Positions 42,342-51,637 are shown, numbered from the stretch's first letter. The stretch: 64,000 nucleotides of DNA from Paenibacillus sacheonensis (GCF_009909195.1 NZ_JAAAMU010000016.1:87493-151492); one strand, 5' to 3'. Notes: generated by a model not told the origin, from the sequence alone. Numbers and translations: made by a program.

Positions 42342-43634
42342 TCAAGGCAGCAGTTTAACAATATCAAAATTATCCTCTAATAATAGCCAGTTCTGCGGAA
42401 AGCTGAGCCCGAGCTTCCAATAGCTGATGCCGCGCAGGCGCAGCTGCTTCATTAAGTTGAACTTCGCCTGAATCGAACGCGCGTCCTCGAACCAGACCCG
42501 GTGCTCCTTGCCGTTATCGTCCCAATACGTGAAGTGCGGAGCCTGAGCCGCCGTATCGTACAGGATCTCGGCGTTCCGCTGCCGTGCCAGCGCGATAGCC
42601 GCTTGGGGACTGATCGCCTTGGCATAGGCGCCTCCGGGCACGTATGGCAGCGTCCAGTCATAGCCGTACAAGTTCTGGCCCATCATGATTTTGCCGGCCG
42701 GCATTTCGGTGAGCGCATATTCCAGCACGGTACGTACGGGACCGATCGGGGAGACCGGCATCGGCGGTCCGCCGCTGTAGCCCCACTCGTACGTCATGAT
42801 AATGACGAAATCCGCGATCTCGCCATGTGCCCTGTAGTCATGCGCGGAGTACCAGGCGCCTTCTTGGGTCGCGCTGGTCTTGGGCGCGAGGGCGGTCGAC
42901 ATCGTGAGGCCGGCGGCATGAATGGGGATGACGGCCTTGCGCAAAAATCGATTGTACGGTTCGCGGTCTTCGGGCAGCAGATGCTCCAGATCGAAATGGA
43001 CATCCTGGTAATGCAAATTCTTCGCCGTTCTCACGATGTTCGCGATCAGCTTATCCTGCAGCGCGGTATCGCTTAGGATGAGATGGCCCAAATCGGAGCT
43101 GAACTGATCCTCCTCGAGGTTGGTAACGGTCAACATCATCGCTGTCCGCTGCTTGGCCGCGATGCTTCGCAAATCGCCGAGCGGCGGCAGCGCAAGCGTG
43201 CCGTCGCGCTGAATGCGGAAGCTGGACGGAGCCAGGTATGTCAAGTGCGGAGCTGCCTGCCTGGCAGCCTCCGTCAGCGCGGGCGACACCGTCATGCCGC
43301 TCGGAGCGATATACGCATTCACGTATGCGCGCCGCTTCGGCATCGGCGGTATATACAGCCTTGTTCCTACGTTCAGCGGAGCGTTTACCTCGGTCTCGTT
43401 GACGGAAGCGAGCCTGGCCGCGGTCGTGCCGAATCTGGCCGCGATCGATGACAAGGTGTCTCCGGGCACCACGTAATAATATTGGCCCACGATAGGGATA
43501 ACCAGTGCCTGTCCGATCACCAATGTGTGACTCGGCAGTATTTCATTGGCGGACGTGATCGCGTCTACCGGAACGCCGTAAGCCTGCGAGATCCGGTAGA
43601 GCGACTGTCCTGCCTGCACGACATGAATCTGCAT
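42342..43634 (-). CDS. yaaH: LysM-GH18 spore-cortex/germination hydrolase (YaaH/SleL-like)
   Basis: 430 residues: two LysM domains (2-47, HVVQAGQSLYRISQAYGVP; 53-96, YYVVPGDTLSSIAARFG) that bind glycan, then a GH18 barrel (about 105-425) with the catalytic-strand motif DVHFDLEHLLPED (catalytic Glu) and ADFVIIMTYEWGYSGGPPMPVSPI. This is the architecture of YaaH/SleL (YdhD), N-acetylglucosaminidases of the spore cortex. No signal peptide, as in YaaH, which is placed on the spore by the mother cell. It supports a spore-forming host. Confidence 0.92.
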   Translation of the reverse strand: MQIHVVQAGQSLYRISQAYGVPVDAITSANEILPSHTLVIGQALVIPIVGQYYYVVPGDTLSSIAARFGTTAARLASVNETEVNAPLNVGTRLYIPPMPKRRAYVNAYIAPSGMTVSPALTEAARQAAPHLTYLAPSSFRIQRDGTLALPPLGDLRSIAAKQRTAMMLTVTNLEEDQFSSDLGHLILSDTALQDKLIANIVRTAKNLHYQDVHFDLEHLLPEDREPYNRFLRKAVIPIHAAGLTMSTALAPKTSATQEGAWYSAHDYRAHGEIADFVIIMTYEWGYSGGPPMPVSPIGPVRTVLEYALTEMPAGKIMMGQNLYGYDWTLPYVPGGAYAKAISPQAAIALARQRNAEILYDTAAQAPHFTYWDDNGKEHRVWFEDARSIQAKFNLMKQLRLRGISYWKLGLSFPQNWLLLEDNFDIVKLLP

Positions 43635-43810
43635 CGCCTGCTCCCTCCCGTATGCCTGTCGTCTGCTTCCCGTTACTTGACTCTTACTAAACTATTCGGG
43701 CATTCATCCGCGCATGTCAGGCTTCTGACAATGGCGTGGCAATGGCTGGCAGTTGCAGAAGATCGGGAACCTGCATGGCAGCAAATCGGCCAGCGCAGCG
43801 GAGCTCGGCG

Positions 43811-44641
43811 TTAACGGACCGGAATCTGTGCGCCGACTTGGTTAATGATGGCCGCGATCTTGTTCTCGTGCTCGATAACGCGGGTTTTCTGATCGACGAT
43901 GCTGTGCGACAGCGCGACAAGCGAGGAGAGAGATTGCAACGTTCCCGCATGCGAACCGCTCTTCACGCAGGCGTTGAGCGTCTTGACGACGCCGGGAATC
44001 GTCTTCTTCGTGCCGGACGCGGAAGCAAGCGCGACCTTGGACTGCGCATGGACGGAAGTGATGGCGGTCAGACTGGTCTTCAGGGACTTAACCGTCTTGG
44101 CGGTTGCTGCCTTGGCAGCGGACAGCGCGTCCTCCCGGATCCGGATTTCTGCGCGCGCCAGCTGTACGGCCGTCTTGAGCATATCCGCCTGCTGCTTCAG
44201 AATGGCCGTAAGCTCTTTCAGTTTGAGAGCCCGCGCGTCGGCAATCCGCTTATTGACTGTCGTGTAGAGCGTGAAGAGCGGCTTGTACTTCGTGCGCAGC
44301 GCGTTCAGATCGTTGGTCATTCGGTTCAGCTTATCCGCGTCGATGAGCTTGATGCGCTGGTTCACGGCATCCAGTGCCTTGGCGTTATTCGCGTGCAGCG
44401 TGCTGTATCGGTCATCCAGGCTCGTCTCTTGCCGCTGGATCGTCTGCAGGCTGGCTGTCTGCGCGTTCAGCTTGTCCTTCAAAGCGGCCGGGGCAGCCGC
44501 GATGTGTTTGGCAAGCGCGGTTTGCGCGGTTTGAGAGAGCGAGACCGACGCTGCGGAAGCCGCGTCCGGGACGAGCAGCAGGAAGGCAAGCCAGGCAAGC
44601 AGCATGGATGAAACCAGATTCAACCTCATAGACTTTAACAT
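43811..44641 (-). CDS. Secreted coiled-coil protein of unknown function
   Basis: 276 residues. Signal peptide (1-29, LVSSMLLAWLAFLLLVPDAASA) then a nearly all-helical, Ala/Lys/Leu/Thr-rich chain with long coiled-coil stretches. No enzyme motif; a single Cys near the C-terminus. ATG 44641 follows AAGGAGGAA; the frame extends further upstream without support. The leader RNA holds a promoter (44768-44796) and a terminator-like hairpin (44684-44728), so expression probably depends on read-through. Confidence 0.78.
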   Translation of the reverse strand: MLKSMRLNLVSSMLLAWLAFLLLVPDAASAASVSLSQTAQTALAKHIAAAPAALKDKLNAQTASLQTIQRQETSLDDRYSTLHANNAKALDAVNQRIKLIDADKLNRMTNDLNALRTKYKPLFTLYTTVNKRIADARALKLKELTAILKQQADMLKTAVQLARAEIRIREDALSAAKAATAKTVKSLKTSLTAITSVHAQSKVALASASGTKKTIPGVVKTLNACVKSGSHAGTLQSLSSLVALSHSIVDQKTRVIEHENKIAAIINQVGAQIPVR

Positions 44642-44683
44642 AGACAAAATTCCTCCTTCGCCGTGAGTCGCCGCCGGAAAACG

Positions 44684-44728
44684 CAAAAAACCCGCAAGAA
44701 AGGCATAATGAGCCTTTACTTACGGGTG
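44684..44728 (-). terminator. Leader terminator (possible attenuator)
   Basis: On the minus strand ACCCGTAAGTAAAGGC pairs with GCCTTTCTTGCGGGT and is followed by TTTTTT. It stands between the promoter and the start codon of the secreted coiled-coil gene. Confidence 0.8.
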
Positions 44729-44767
44729 CTTCCGACGCAAGTGAATCACGAACATATGTTTTTATAA

Positions 44768-44796
44768 AATATATCCGATCATTTCGAAATAGTCAA
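44768..44796 (-). promoter_or_regulatory. Sigma-A promoter of coiled-coil protein gene
   Basis: On the minus strand TTGACT and TATATT are separated by 17 bases. The expected start near 44761 gives a leader of only about 35 bases before the terminator stem. Confidence 0.75.
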
Positions 44797-44992
44797 GCCG
44801 TACAAGGTTTGGATATTGCTGGCATTTCGCGACATGCGGTATAATTGATAGAAACAGCGCTGGAATACGGGGAACATCGATGATTGCCATCTGCGCGGTT
44901 ATTCGCTCCGAAGCAGATGAATGCTGCATTTCCGGATGGATCAGACTCGCAGAACGACGATCGACAATCGACCGATTCAGGAGGCTGAGACG

Positions 44993-45580
44993 ATGAACGA
45001 ACAGCTGGATCGCAAGCTGATTTTCGTATTTACAGGTCCGGACGGCTCTGGGCGCAAGACGGTTGCCGACAGTGTGGGCGCCACGCTCGGCATTGCCAAA
45101 GTGCTTTCGTACGCGACTCGCAAACCGCGTCCCGGCGAAGCGAACGGCCAGGATTACCACTTCATATCGCCGGAGCTGTACGAACAGTTCGACCGCGCGG
45201 GCGACTTCATCGAGAGCATCTGCATGAACGGCAATCACTACGGGGTGCGCGGCATGGATATCGAACAAAGCTTATTGCAGAACGGAAGCGTTTTCCTTAT
45301 TCTCAACACCGAAGGGGCAGAACTGCTGAAGGAGCAGTACGGCGATCAGGTCATCCGGCTGTTCATCTACGCCGACAGGCGGACGGTGCAGGATCGCCAG
45401 CAGGAAGCGGGAGTCGATTCCGACATCGTCCGGTTCCGAATGGACCAGTACGAGACGGCGGTCGCGTATCAGGCGCGCTGCGAGCATGCCTTCGAGAACT
45501 ACGATCTTGCGCATACGGTATTCGATATATCCAATACGCTCGAACATTACCTGCAGCGTAATTTGGTCGAACGCGACTGA
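44993..45580 (+). CDS. Guanylate kinase-like P-loop protein
   Basis: 195 residues with a guanylate-kinase pattern: LIFVFTGPDGSGRKTVADSV, VLSYATRKPRPGEANGQDYHFIS (GMP-binding region), DFIESICMNGNHYGVRGMDIEQSL and a C-terminal arm. The P-loop is GPDGSGRKT, against GPSGxGKGT in true Gmk: Arg occupies the usual Lys place and Lys the next one. As a divergent paralogue its kinase activity and substrate are uncertain. AGGAGG at 44979-44984 sets the start; the open frame from 44921 has no such site. Confidence 0.82.
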   Translation: MNEQLDRKLIFVFTGPDGSGRKTVADSVGATLGIAKVLSYATRKPRPGEANGQDYHFISPELYEQFDRAGDFIESICMNGNHYGVRGMDIEQSLLQNGSVFLILNTEGAELLKEQYGDQVIRLFIYADRRTVQDRQQEAGVDSDIVRFRMDQYETAVAYQARCEHAFENYDLAHTVFDISNTLEHYLQRNLVERD

Positions 45581-45616
45581 AGAGAGCGCCTGTCTTACTC
45601 AGAATGCCAATAGCAT

Positions 45617-45653
45617 AACAGCCCGCCCTTCCTAGACCGGAGGGCGGGCTGTT
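45617..45653. terminator. Bidirectional terminator
   Basis: AACAGCCCGCCCT pairs with AGGGCGGGCTGTT between two convergent genes. Confidence 0.85.
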
Positions 45654-45689
45654 CGATTAGAGGGCCGAGGGATACGCGCGAATCGTTCC

Positions 45690-46895
45690 CTAAACGTTCG
45701 GAAGCGGGTCGACTTTAATGAGCTTGCCCGTGCCCTCGTCGATCCATTGCCCGTCTTCCGTCTTGCGGAAGGTTACGGCCATGAAGGCGCGGCTGTTCGG
45801 GTAGTCCGGACCCTTGAGTTTCTCGATCGTCTGCACGACGTAGATGACCGCCTCGTTGTCCGTAAAATCGACGATCCGGGCGATCTCTGTGGTGTATTTG
45901 AGATCGTACACGTCGAATAATTGCTTGACCGTCTCCAACGATTGATCTACATTCGGCGCTTGCGGATCGATCGTCGCCCGGTAAGCATCGAGATCCTCGT
46001 CGGTGGAAGCCTGCGCCTGCTTGTCGATTACCGCAAGAATCGCAGCCTTGTCCTCCGCCGGAACGTCCGCTTCATGGTTCAGCACGTTATCCGTGTTCAC
46101 GTAATCGAATTGAAGCAAACCGATCGAACGAACCTTCCAATGCTTGTCTTGACCGCGCTGCAGTCCCAACTGGATGACGCAGTCGTTGTCCAGGTAGAAG
46201 CCTCCGCTTACTTTGGCCGCGTGCTGGCTGACCGTGACGTTCGCCGAATACGGCGTGAAGTCCTGGATGTCCAGGAGCTTCGACATCGTGCTGACGACGG
46301 GGTCGCCCGCTTTCGGCGCGCCCTGCGCTTTGATTGCATCATAGAGCGGCGTGTTCGGAACGAGGAACGAGAGGAAGCCGTTCAGATCGCCCGCCGAGTC
46401 GACAAGGTCCATTTGCGCGAGCAAAGCCTGCAGTTCCTTCACTTCGGCGGCGGTCGGCGCTTTGGCGCTGATCGTGATTTTCCGAGCCGCGGCGTTCCAA
46501 TTCACGTTCATGCCCGTCGCTTCCCCAACGTAACGAAGCGGCACGAGCGTGCGGCCAGCCTTTACGATCAGCTTGACGGGCTTCGCCGAAGCCTGTCCGT
46601 TCACGGAAGCGGCTCCGGTCGCGGCGTTCAAGACGAGAGAGACGCCGTTCGACGCGCCTGTGATCGTCTTGCTCTTCGCATCGTAGGCGATCTCGAAGCC
46701 GAGCGCCTTGAACAAGGCTTTGAACTCGACGTAGGTGGTGCTGTTCGCGATCAGCGGCGGCGCGTCGAACGCGATCTTCTGGGTGCCGACCCATACGGTA
46801 ATGGGCGGTTTCGCCGGGGCTGCGGCGGAAGCCATGCCCGAGAAAGCCATCAGGAGCAGCAGGGCTGCGAGAACAAACGCACTGATTTTCTTCAA
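45690..46895 (-). CDS. Secreted stalk-domain protein with NTF2-like C-terminus
   Basis: 401 residues starting at a TTG (46895) with GTGAGGAGTG 7 bases upstream. A signal peptide (1-25, AFVLAALLLLMAFSGMASA) leads to a stalk/copper-amine-oxidase-N-like domain (about 30-140: TVWVGTQKIAFDAPPLIANSTTYVEFKALFKALGFEI, TLVPLRYVGEATGMNVNWNAAARKITI). Two related alpha+beta domains follow (about 150-270 and 285-400), resembling SnoaL/NTF2-like folds. Probably surface-located with a binding role; no catalytic signature. Confidence 0.8.
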   Translation of the reverse strand: MKKISAFVLAALLLLMAFSGMASAAAPAKPPITVWVGTQKIAFDAPPLIANSTTYVEFKALFKALGFEIAYDAKSKTITGASNGVSLVLNAATGAASVNGQASAKPVKLIVKAGRTLVPLRYVGEATGMNVNWNAAARKITISAKAPTAAEVKELQALLAQMDLVDSAGDLNGFLSFLVPNTPLYDAIKAQGAPKAGDPVVSTMSKLLDIQDFTPYSANVTVSQHAAKVSGGFYLDNDCVIQLGLQRGQDKHWKVRSIGLLQFDYVNTDNVLNHEADVPAEDKAAILAVIDKQAQASTDEDLDAYRATIDPQAPNVDQSLETVKQLFDVYDLKYTTEIARIVDFTDNEAVIYVVQTIEKLKGPDYPNSRAFMAVTFRKTEDGQWIDEGTGKLIKVDPLPNV

Positions 46896-47015
46896 ACTAA
46901 CACTCCTCACAGATAATGGGAATAACGACATGGATATTACTATAGCAAGGTTCCCATAGGCTGCATAGAGCATTTGGTTGCGATTTACGCCAGCCGGCCG
47001 CGACCAAGGCGAACG

Positions 47016-47876
47016 CTACCCCATCTGCGACCGGTACATCGTCGGCGCGGCATCCGTTAATTTCTTGAACAGCCGCGAGAAATAGAACATATCGGAATAG
47101 CCCAGCAGCCCTGCGATTTCCATCACCGTCTTGTCGGTGTTCAGCAGCAGCTTCTTCGCCTCCGCGATCTTCAGGCGATGAACGAATTCGCCGAGCGGGT
47201 ACCCGGTATAATCGTGCACGATCCGGCGCAGGGTAGGGATGGATATATGGTGCCTGGCAGCGATTTCGCCCGCGCTGGACTTGCCGTAGGCGGTGGCTCC
47301 CAGGTCATCGAGCAGCTGGTGGATGAACAGCGTCCTGCTGCTGCTCGTCTCCGGCTGACGGAAGCGCAGCGACATATCGAAAAGCATCGATTCCAGCGCC
47401 AGCGCCGCACGGTCCTGATTCGCCGGAACGCCGCTTCCGAGCAGCCCGAAGATAAGCTCGATTTTGCTGAAGAAGCTTTCTTCCGTTCCGACGTGCTTGA
47501 CGGTCTCCGGCTGCTCGTACCAGCTCGCCAGCCACTCCTGGATCCGGGTGCCCTCCAGCGAGAAATAATACTCGTCCCAGAACCCCTCGTCCTCCGGACC
47601 GTATTGGAACACCTCGCCGGGGTATAGGCAGAACAACGACCCGGCTTCCACGGTCTGCCGCTGGCCGTCCCCCGCCTGAAAATAGCCCCGTCCCGCGCCG
47701 ATATAGACGAACGCCCAATAATCGAATTTCGCGTCCTTGCGCTGCATGATACGGCCCGGCAAATGGCCGGCGCCCCGAAGGAGAAGGGACTGCACCCGGA
47801 GCTTCTTCAAATCGATGACATTGTCATAGAGACGAATCGGGAGCGGACTGATCATATAATCCATATAGGTTGGCAT
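47016..47876 (-). CDS. AraC-family regulator
   Basis: 286 residues: N-terminal cupin-type sensor (FDYWAFVYIGAGRGYFQAGDGQRQTVEAGSLFCLYPGEVFQYGP) and C-terminal AraC helix-turn-helix (SSAGEIAARHHISIPTLRRIVHDYTGYPLGEFVHRLKIAEAKKLL, then VMEIAGLLGYSDMFYFSRLFKKLTDAAPTMYR). It is transcribed away from the dehydrogenase/isomerase operon at 47984 and likely controls it. The start is uncertain: ATG 47885 is almost on top of GGGGAG, so 47876 is preferred. Confidence 0.88.
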   Translation of the reverse strand: MPTYMDYMISPLPIRLYDNVIDLKKLRVQSLLLRGAGHLPGRIMQRKDAKFDYWAFVYIGAGRGYFQAGDGQRQTVEAGSLFCLYPGEVFQYGPEDEGFWDEYYFSLEGTRIQEWLASWYEQPETVKHVGTEESFFSKIELIFGLLGSGVPANQDRAALALESMLFDMSLRFRQPETSSSRTLFIHQLLDDLGATAYGKSSAGEIAARHHISIPTLRRIVHDYTGYPLGEFVHRLKIAEAKKLLLNTDKTVMEIAGLLGYSDMFYFSRLFKKLTDAAPTMYRSQMG

Positions 47877-47983
47877 GATGTGCATTCTCCCCTTGGTATC
47901 ATCGTGATAAGGTATAGGAAGGTTTAATTATAATTGTCATGCAAGGCCATTATATCGGGCATGGCGCCCAAAGGGAAGGGAGC

Positions 47984-49066
47984 ATGTTTATCATGTCGAC
48001 AGAGGGAAAGAAACTGCGCATCGGCGTCATTGGCGCGGGGTCGATATCCGGCCTGCATTTGGAGGCGTACAAGCAATGTTCGGATACGGTAATCGCGGCT
48101 GTTTGCGACTTGAACGAGGAGCGGGCGAAGGCAGCGGCGGCCAAGTACGGGGCGGAGCAAGTCTATACGAATTATCGGGAGCTGCTGGCAGATCCGAGCA
48201 TCGACGCGGTCAGCATCTGCACGTGGAACAATACCCATGCGGAGATTAGCATCGCGGCGCTGGAAGCCGGCAAGCATGTGCTGTGCGAGAAACCGATGTG
48301 CAAAACGGTCGAGGAAGCCGAGAAGGTGCAGGAGGCCGTGCGGCGTTCGGGCAAAATCCTGCAGGTCGGCTTCGTAAGACGTTACGCGGGCAGCGTTGAC
48401 GTATTGAAACGGTTCATTGACGCGGGAGAGCTCGGCGAGATCTATTATGCCAAAGCTTCCTGCCTTCGCCGGCTCGGCAATCCGGGCGGCTGGTTCTCGG
48501 ACTCGAGCCGTTCGGGCGGCGGGCCGCTGATCGATCTTGGCGTACATATCATCGATCTTTGCTGGTACCTGATGGGCCGCCCGAAGGTGAAGAGCATCAG
48601 CGGGAACACGTACCGGAACCTCGGCAACCGCGCCAATGTCCAAAATCTCTCCTTCTATAAAGCGGCCGACTACGATGCGTCACGCAATGACGTAGAGGAT
48701 GCGGCCAACGCGGTCATTCGCTTCGAGAACGGCGCATCGCTGCTCGTCGACGTGAGCTTCACGCTGCATGCGGCGAAGGATGAGCTGTACATTAAGCTGT
48801 ACGGCGACAAGGGCGGCGCGGAGGTCGAGCCGGCGCTCGTCGTCATGTCCGAGAAGTACGATACGATCGTCAACTCGACGCCTCAAATCGATCATACGAG
48901 CTTCGACGCGAGCGAGGCGTTCGGCAGGGAGATCGCGCATTTCGCCGGCAGCTGTCTCGGCCGCGTCGAGACGCTCAGTCCGGTGGAAGACGGGCTCGAA
49001 GTGACGCGCATGCTGAGCGCGATTTACGAATCGGCGGCGAAGGGCACGGAAATTCATTTTGATTAA
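47984..49066 (+). CDS. Gfo/Idh/MocA-family NAD(P)-dependent oxidoreductase
   Basis: 360 residues: N-terminal Rossmann fold (LRIGVIGAGSISGLHLEAY), the EKP motif in HVLCEKPMCKT with its catalytic Lys, and GGGPLIDLGVHIIDLCWYLMG with the usual His. Typical substrates are myo-inositol, sugars and keto-glycosides. Starts at 47984 and 47993 are both possible (GGGAAGGGA upstream). Divergent from an AraC regulator; two TIM-barrel isomerases and a VOC gene follow, so a shared oxidise-isomerise pathway for a sugar or inositol is likely. Confidence 0.92.
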   Translation: MFIMSTEGKKLRIGVIGAGSISGLHLEAYKQCSDTVIAAVCDLNEERAKAAAAKYGAEQVYTNYRELLADPSIDAVSICTWNNTHAEISIAALEAGKHVLCEKPMCKTVEEAEKVQEAVRRSGKILQVGFVRRYAGSVDVLKRFIDAGELGEIYYAKASCLRRLGNPGGWFSDSSRSGGGPLIDLGVHIIDLCWYLMGRPKVKSISGNTYRNLGNRANVQNLSFYKAADYDASRNDVEDAANAVIRFENGASLLVDVSFTLHAAKDELYIKLYGDKGGAEVEPALVVMSEKYDTIVNSTPQIDHTSFDASEAFGREIAHFAGSCLGRVETLSPVEDGLEVTRMLSAIYESAAKGTEIHFD

Positions 49067-49197
49067 TAAGCATCAGACCGAATTGATTAATGCCAGCTAA
49101 TGCCAGCGGTACGAATCGCCGATGCGGCCAGGGAAAAACAGGGCGTTTGTTCCCGGCGGGGCGCGGGTAATTTGAGAATAAGGAAGGTTGAGATCAC

Positions 49198-50079
49198 ATG
49201 AGCAATCCATTGATCAATAAAATCGGCGTTATCGTAGACAGCTTCGGCGTCGGCGTGCGCGAAGGACTGCTGAAGGCGAAGGACGTCGGCGCGGAAGGCG
49301 TGCAGATCTACGCGGTGTCGGGCGAGATGGACCCCGCGAACTTGGATCAAGCGGCTCGCAGAGAGCTGCGCGGTTACATTGGCGGACTGGGCCTCGACAT
49401 CGCGGCGCTCTGCGGCGACCTCGGCGGCCACGGCTTCCAGGACGCGGCGGCGAACCCGGCCAAGATCGAGAAATCCAAACGGATTCTGGACCTTGCGGTC
49501 GAGCTCGGAACGGACGTCGTGACGACGCATATCGGCATCGTGCCGGATGACCGGAACAGCGCCGTGTATGCCGCCATGCAGAGCGCCTGCGAAGAGCTCG
49601 GGCAATACGCGAAGAGCATGAACGCTTATTTTGCGATCGAGACGGGACCGGAGCCTGCGGCCCATCTGAAGAGCTTCCTGGATACGCTCGGCACGAACGG
49701 CGTATCCGTTAATTTCGATCCGGCGAACATGGTCATGGTGACCGGGGACGATCCCGTGCAAGGCGTCATTACGCTGAAGGATTATATCGTGCATACGCAT
49801 GTAAAAGACGGCAAGCGGCTGCGCGTCGTCGACCCTCGCCAGGTGTACGGCTTCCTCGGCTACGAGAAGATGTCGCACGAGCATATCGCCGAGATGGCGT
49901 CCGGCGGACCGGACTTCGCGGAGCTGCCGCTCGGCGAAGGCGTCGTCGATTTCGATGCGTATTTCGCGGCGCTCCAGAGCATCGGCTACAAAGGGTACTT
50001 GACGATCGAGCGGGAAGTCGGCCATCAGCCGGAGGAAGATATCCGCAAGGCGGTAGCTTTCATTAAACGGTACCGCTAA
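49198..50079 (+). CDS. Sugar phosphate isomerase/epimerase (AP-endonuclease-2 TIM barrel)
   Basis: 293 residues of the xylose-isomerase-like TIM barrel superfamily: GVIVDSFGVGVREGLLKAKDVGAEGVQIY, IAALCGDLGGHGF, DVVTTHIGIVP, YFAIETGPEP (metal Glu), VSVNFDPANMVM, IVHTHVKDGK (metal His) and LTIEREVG (metal Glu). Family members isomerise or epimerise keto-sugars, inosose or related products. Ribosome site AAGGAAGG upstream. Second gene of the operon. Confidence 0.92.
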   Translation: MSNPLINKIGVIVDSFGVGVREGLLKAKDVGAEGVQIYAVSGEMDPANLDQAARRELRGYIGGLGLDIAALCGDLGGHGFQDAAANPAKIEKSKRILDLAVELGTDVVTTHIGIVPDDRNSAVYAAMQSACEELGQYAKSMNAYFAIETGPEPAAHLKSFLDTLGTNGVSVNFDPANMVMVTGDDPVQGVITLKDYIVHTHVKDGKRLRVVDPRQVYGFLGYEKMSHEHIAEMASGGPDFAELPLGEGVVDFDAYFAALQSIGYKGYLTIEREVGHQPEEDIRKAVAFIKRYR

Positions 50080-50104
50080 GGTGCCCGGAGAGGGGGAGCA
50101 AGCG

Positions 50105-50953
50105 ATGAAGATTGCGGTAAGCGTATGGAGCTGCCACAAGTATCTGCAGGACGGATCGTGGAGCAATGCGGATTTCATCGATTACGCGGCAAGCATCGGC
50201 GCGCAGGGCGTCGAGCTGCTGAGCATTTTCTGGAAGCCGGAGACCGACGTGCCGGAGGTTCGGGAGGCGCTGGCGAGGACCGGGCTGAAGCTGGCCTGCT
50301 TCGGCGCCTGCAACGACTTCGCCCGCCCGTCGAAGGAAGAGCGGACGGCCGCGCTCGAAGATATCAAGAAGTCGGTCGATGCCGCTGCGCTGCTCGGCGC
50401 GCGCGTCGTTCGCGTGTTTGCCGGCGATGCCAAGGACGGCATCGCCTACGAGCAAGGCAAAGTATGGATCGTGGAAGGTCTGCTGGAAGCGGCGGCCTAC
50501 GCGCAAAGCAGGGAAATCATCCTCTGCCTGGAGAACCACGGCGTATTCGCGGGCCGAAGCGAGCAGGTGAAGGAGCTGATCGAGCAGGTGGATTCGCCGG
50601 CGCTTCGGAGCACGTTCGACATGGGCAATTTCCTGCTCGTCGATCAGGAGCCGGGCCCTTCCTTCCAAGAGCTCGGGCCGTTCATCTCGCATGTGCACGC
50701 GAAGGATTTCAAGCGCGCCGAAGATGGCGCCGCAGGTTCGTACGGCACGCTGAGCGGCAAAGCTTCCTATCTCGGCGTCGTGCCGACGGAAGGCGATGCC
50801 GGCGTAGCCGATATCGTGTCCCGCTTGGACGGCATCGGCTATATGGGCTGGATGAGCGTCGAATATGAAGGATTGGAAGAGCAGAAGGCCGGCACGGCCA
50901 GAGCGGTCGAACGGCTGCATGGTATCGTGCCCGGTCCGAAGAAGCACGTGTAA
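50105..50953 (+). CDS. Sugar phosphate isomerase/epimerase (second paralogue)
   Basis: 282 residues, same TIM-barrel superfamily but only distantly similar to the preceding gene: VSVWSCHKYL, GVELLSIFWKPETDVPEVREAL, LGARVVRVFAGD, EIILCLENHGVFAG (metal Glu), LRSTFDMGNFLL, ISHVHAKDFK and MSVEYEGLEE. Ribosome site GAGAGGGGG; ATG 50105 follows the previous stop by 25 bases. Two different isomerases in one operon suggest consecutive steps. Confidence 0.92.
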   Translation: MKIAVSVWSCHKYLQDGSWSNADFIDYAASIGAQGVELLSIFWKPETDVPEVREALARTGLKLACFGACNDFARPSKEERTAALEDIKKSVDAAALLGARVVRVFAGDAKDGIAYEQGKVWIVEGLLEAAAYAQSREIILCLENHGVFAGRSEQVKELIEQVDSPALRSTFDMGNFLLVDQEPGPSFQELGPFISHVHAKDFKRAEDGAAGSYGTLSGKASYLGVVPTEGDAGVADIVSRLDGIGYMGWMSVEYEGLEEQKAGTARAVERLHGIVPGPKKHV

Positions 50954-51021
50954 GCTTGACCGAATCGGGGTAATGCATAGCTAAGCAGGACGAATCGAAT
51001 CGACGAAAGCGGGGGAAGCCC

Positions 51022-51378
51022 ATGAAGCCGCTCATTAAGAATGGCCTGATCGGCGTGATGCACTATGTCCGGGATCTGGATCATGCCAGCGCCTGGTATT
51101 GCGAGAAGCTCGGCCTGGAGCTGAGAGGTTACGGCCAGAACGATTTCGTCGAGCTCGGTCTCGACGGCCGCTATGTCATGCACCTGTTTAAGGACGAGGC
51201 AGCGCAGCCGGCGGAGCGCGCGACGTTCGCGTTCGATACGCCGGACATCGAAGCGGCGCGAGGCATGCTAGCCGACCGCGGCGTAGACGTCGGTCCCTTG
51301 GAACGGCACGGCGACCATGCGTCGTTCGCGTTTCGGGACTGCGATGGCAACGCGCTCATGATATGCGAGTATTATTGA
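51022..51378 (+). CDS. VOC-family (glyoxalase-like) protein
   Basis: 118 residues with two beta-alpha-beta-beta-beta units: LIGVMHYVRDLDHASAWYCEKLGLELRGYG and ATFAFDTPDIEAARGMLADRGVDVG, ending DCDGNALMICEYY (conserved Glu as metal ligand). Its place at the end of the isomerase operon suggests a role in the same pathway or in removing a reactive product. Strong terminator downstream. Confidence 0.88.
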   Translation: MKPLIKNGLIGVMHYVRDLDHASAWYCEKLGLELRGYGQNDFVELGLDGRYVMHLFKDEAAQPAERATFAFDTPDIEAARGMLADRGVDVGPLERHGDHASFAFRDCDGNALMICEYY

Positions 51379-51421
51379 CTAGTTATGCATGAAAACGAAT
51401 CGCTCGGGCGACGCGGAACTT

Positions 51422-51488
51422 CCGCGGCGATCCCGCGCCGGCAGCCGATCGGGCTGGGGCGCGGGGATCGCCGCGGTTTTTTTTGCTT
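51422..51488 (+). terminator. Terminator of the Gfo/isomerase operon
   Basis: CCGCGGCGATCCCGCGCC pairs with GGCGCGGGGATCGCCGCGG and is followed by eight T's. Confidence 0.92.
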
Positions 51489-51637
51489 GTCGCATGGGCG
51501 CAGAACCCATAGGGGGGCTGTTCAATCCGTAAACTGAGCTCGCTCTCAGTTAGGGTTTGGAGCCGGGCTTTTTATGCGTTTACTAAATACGTAGTTTCGC
51601 CCTCGGCCGAAAATTAGCGATCGGGTTTATTTTACGC

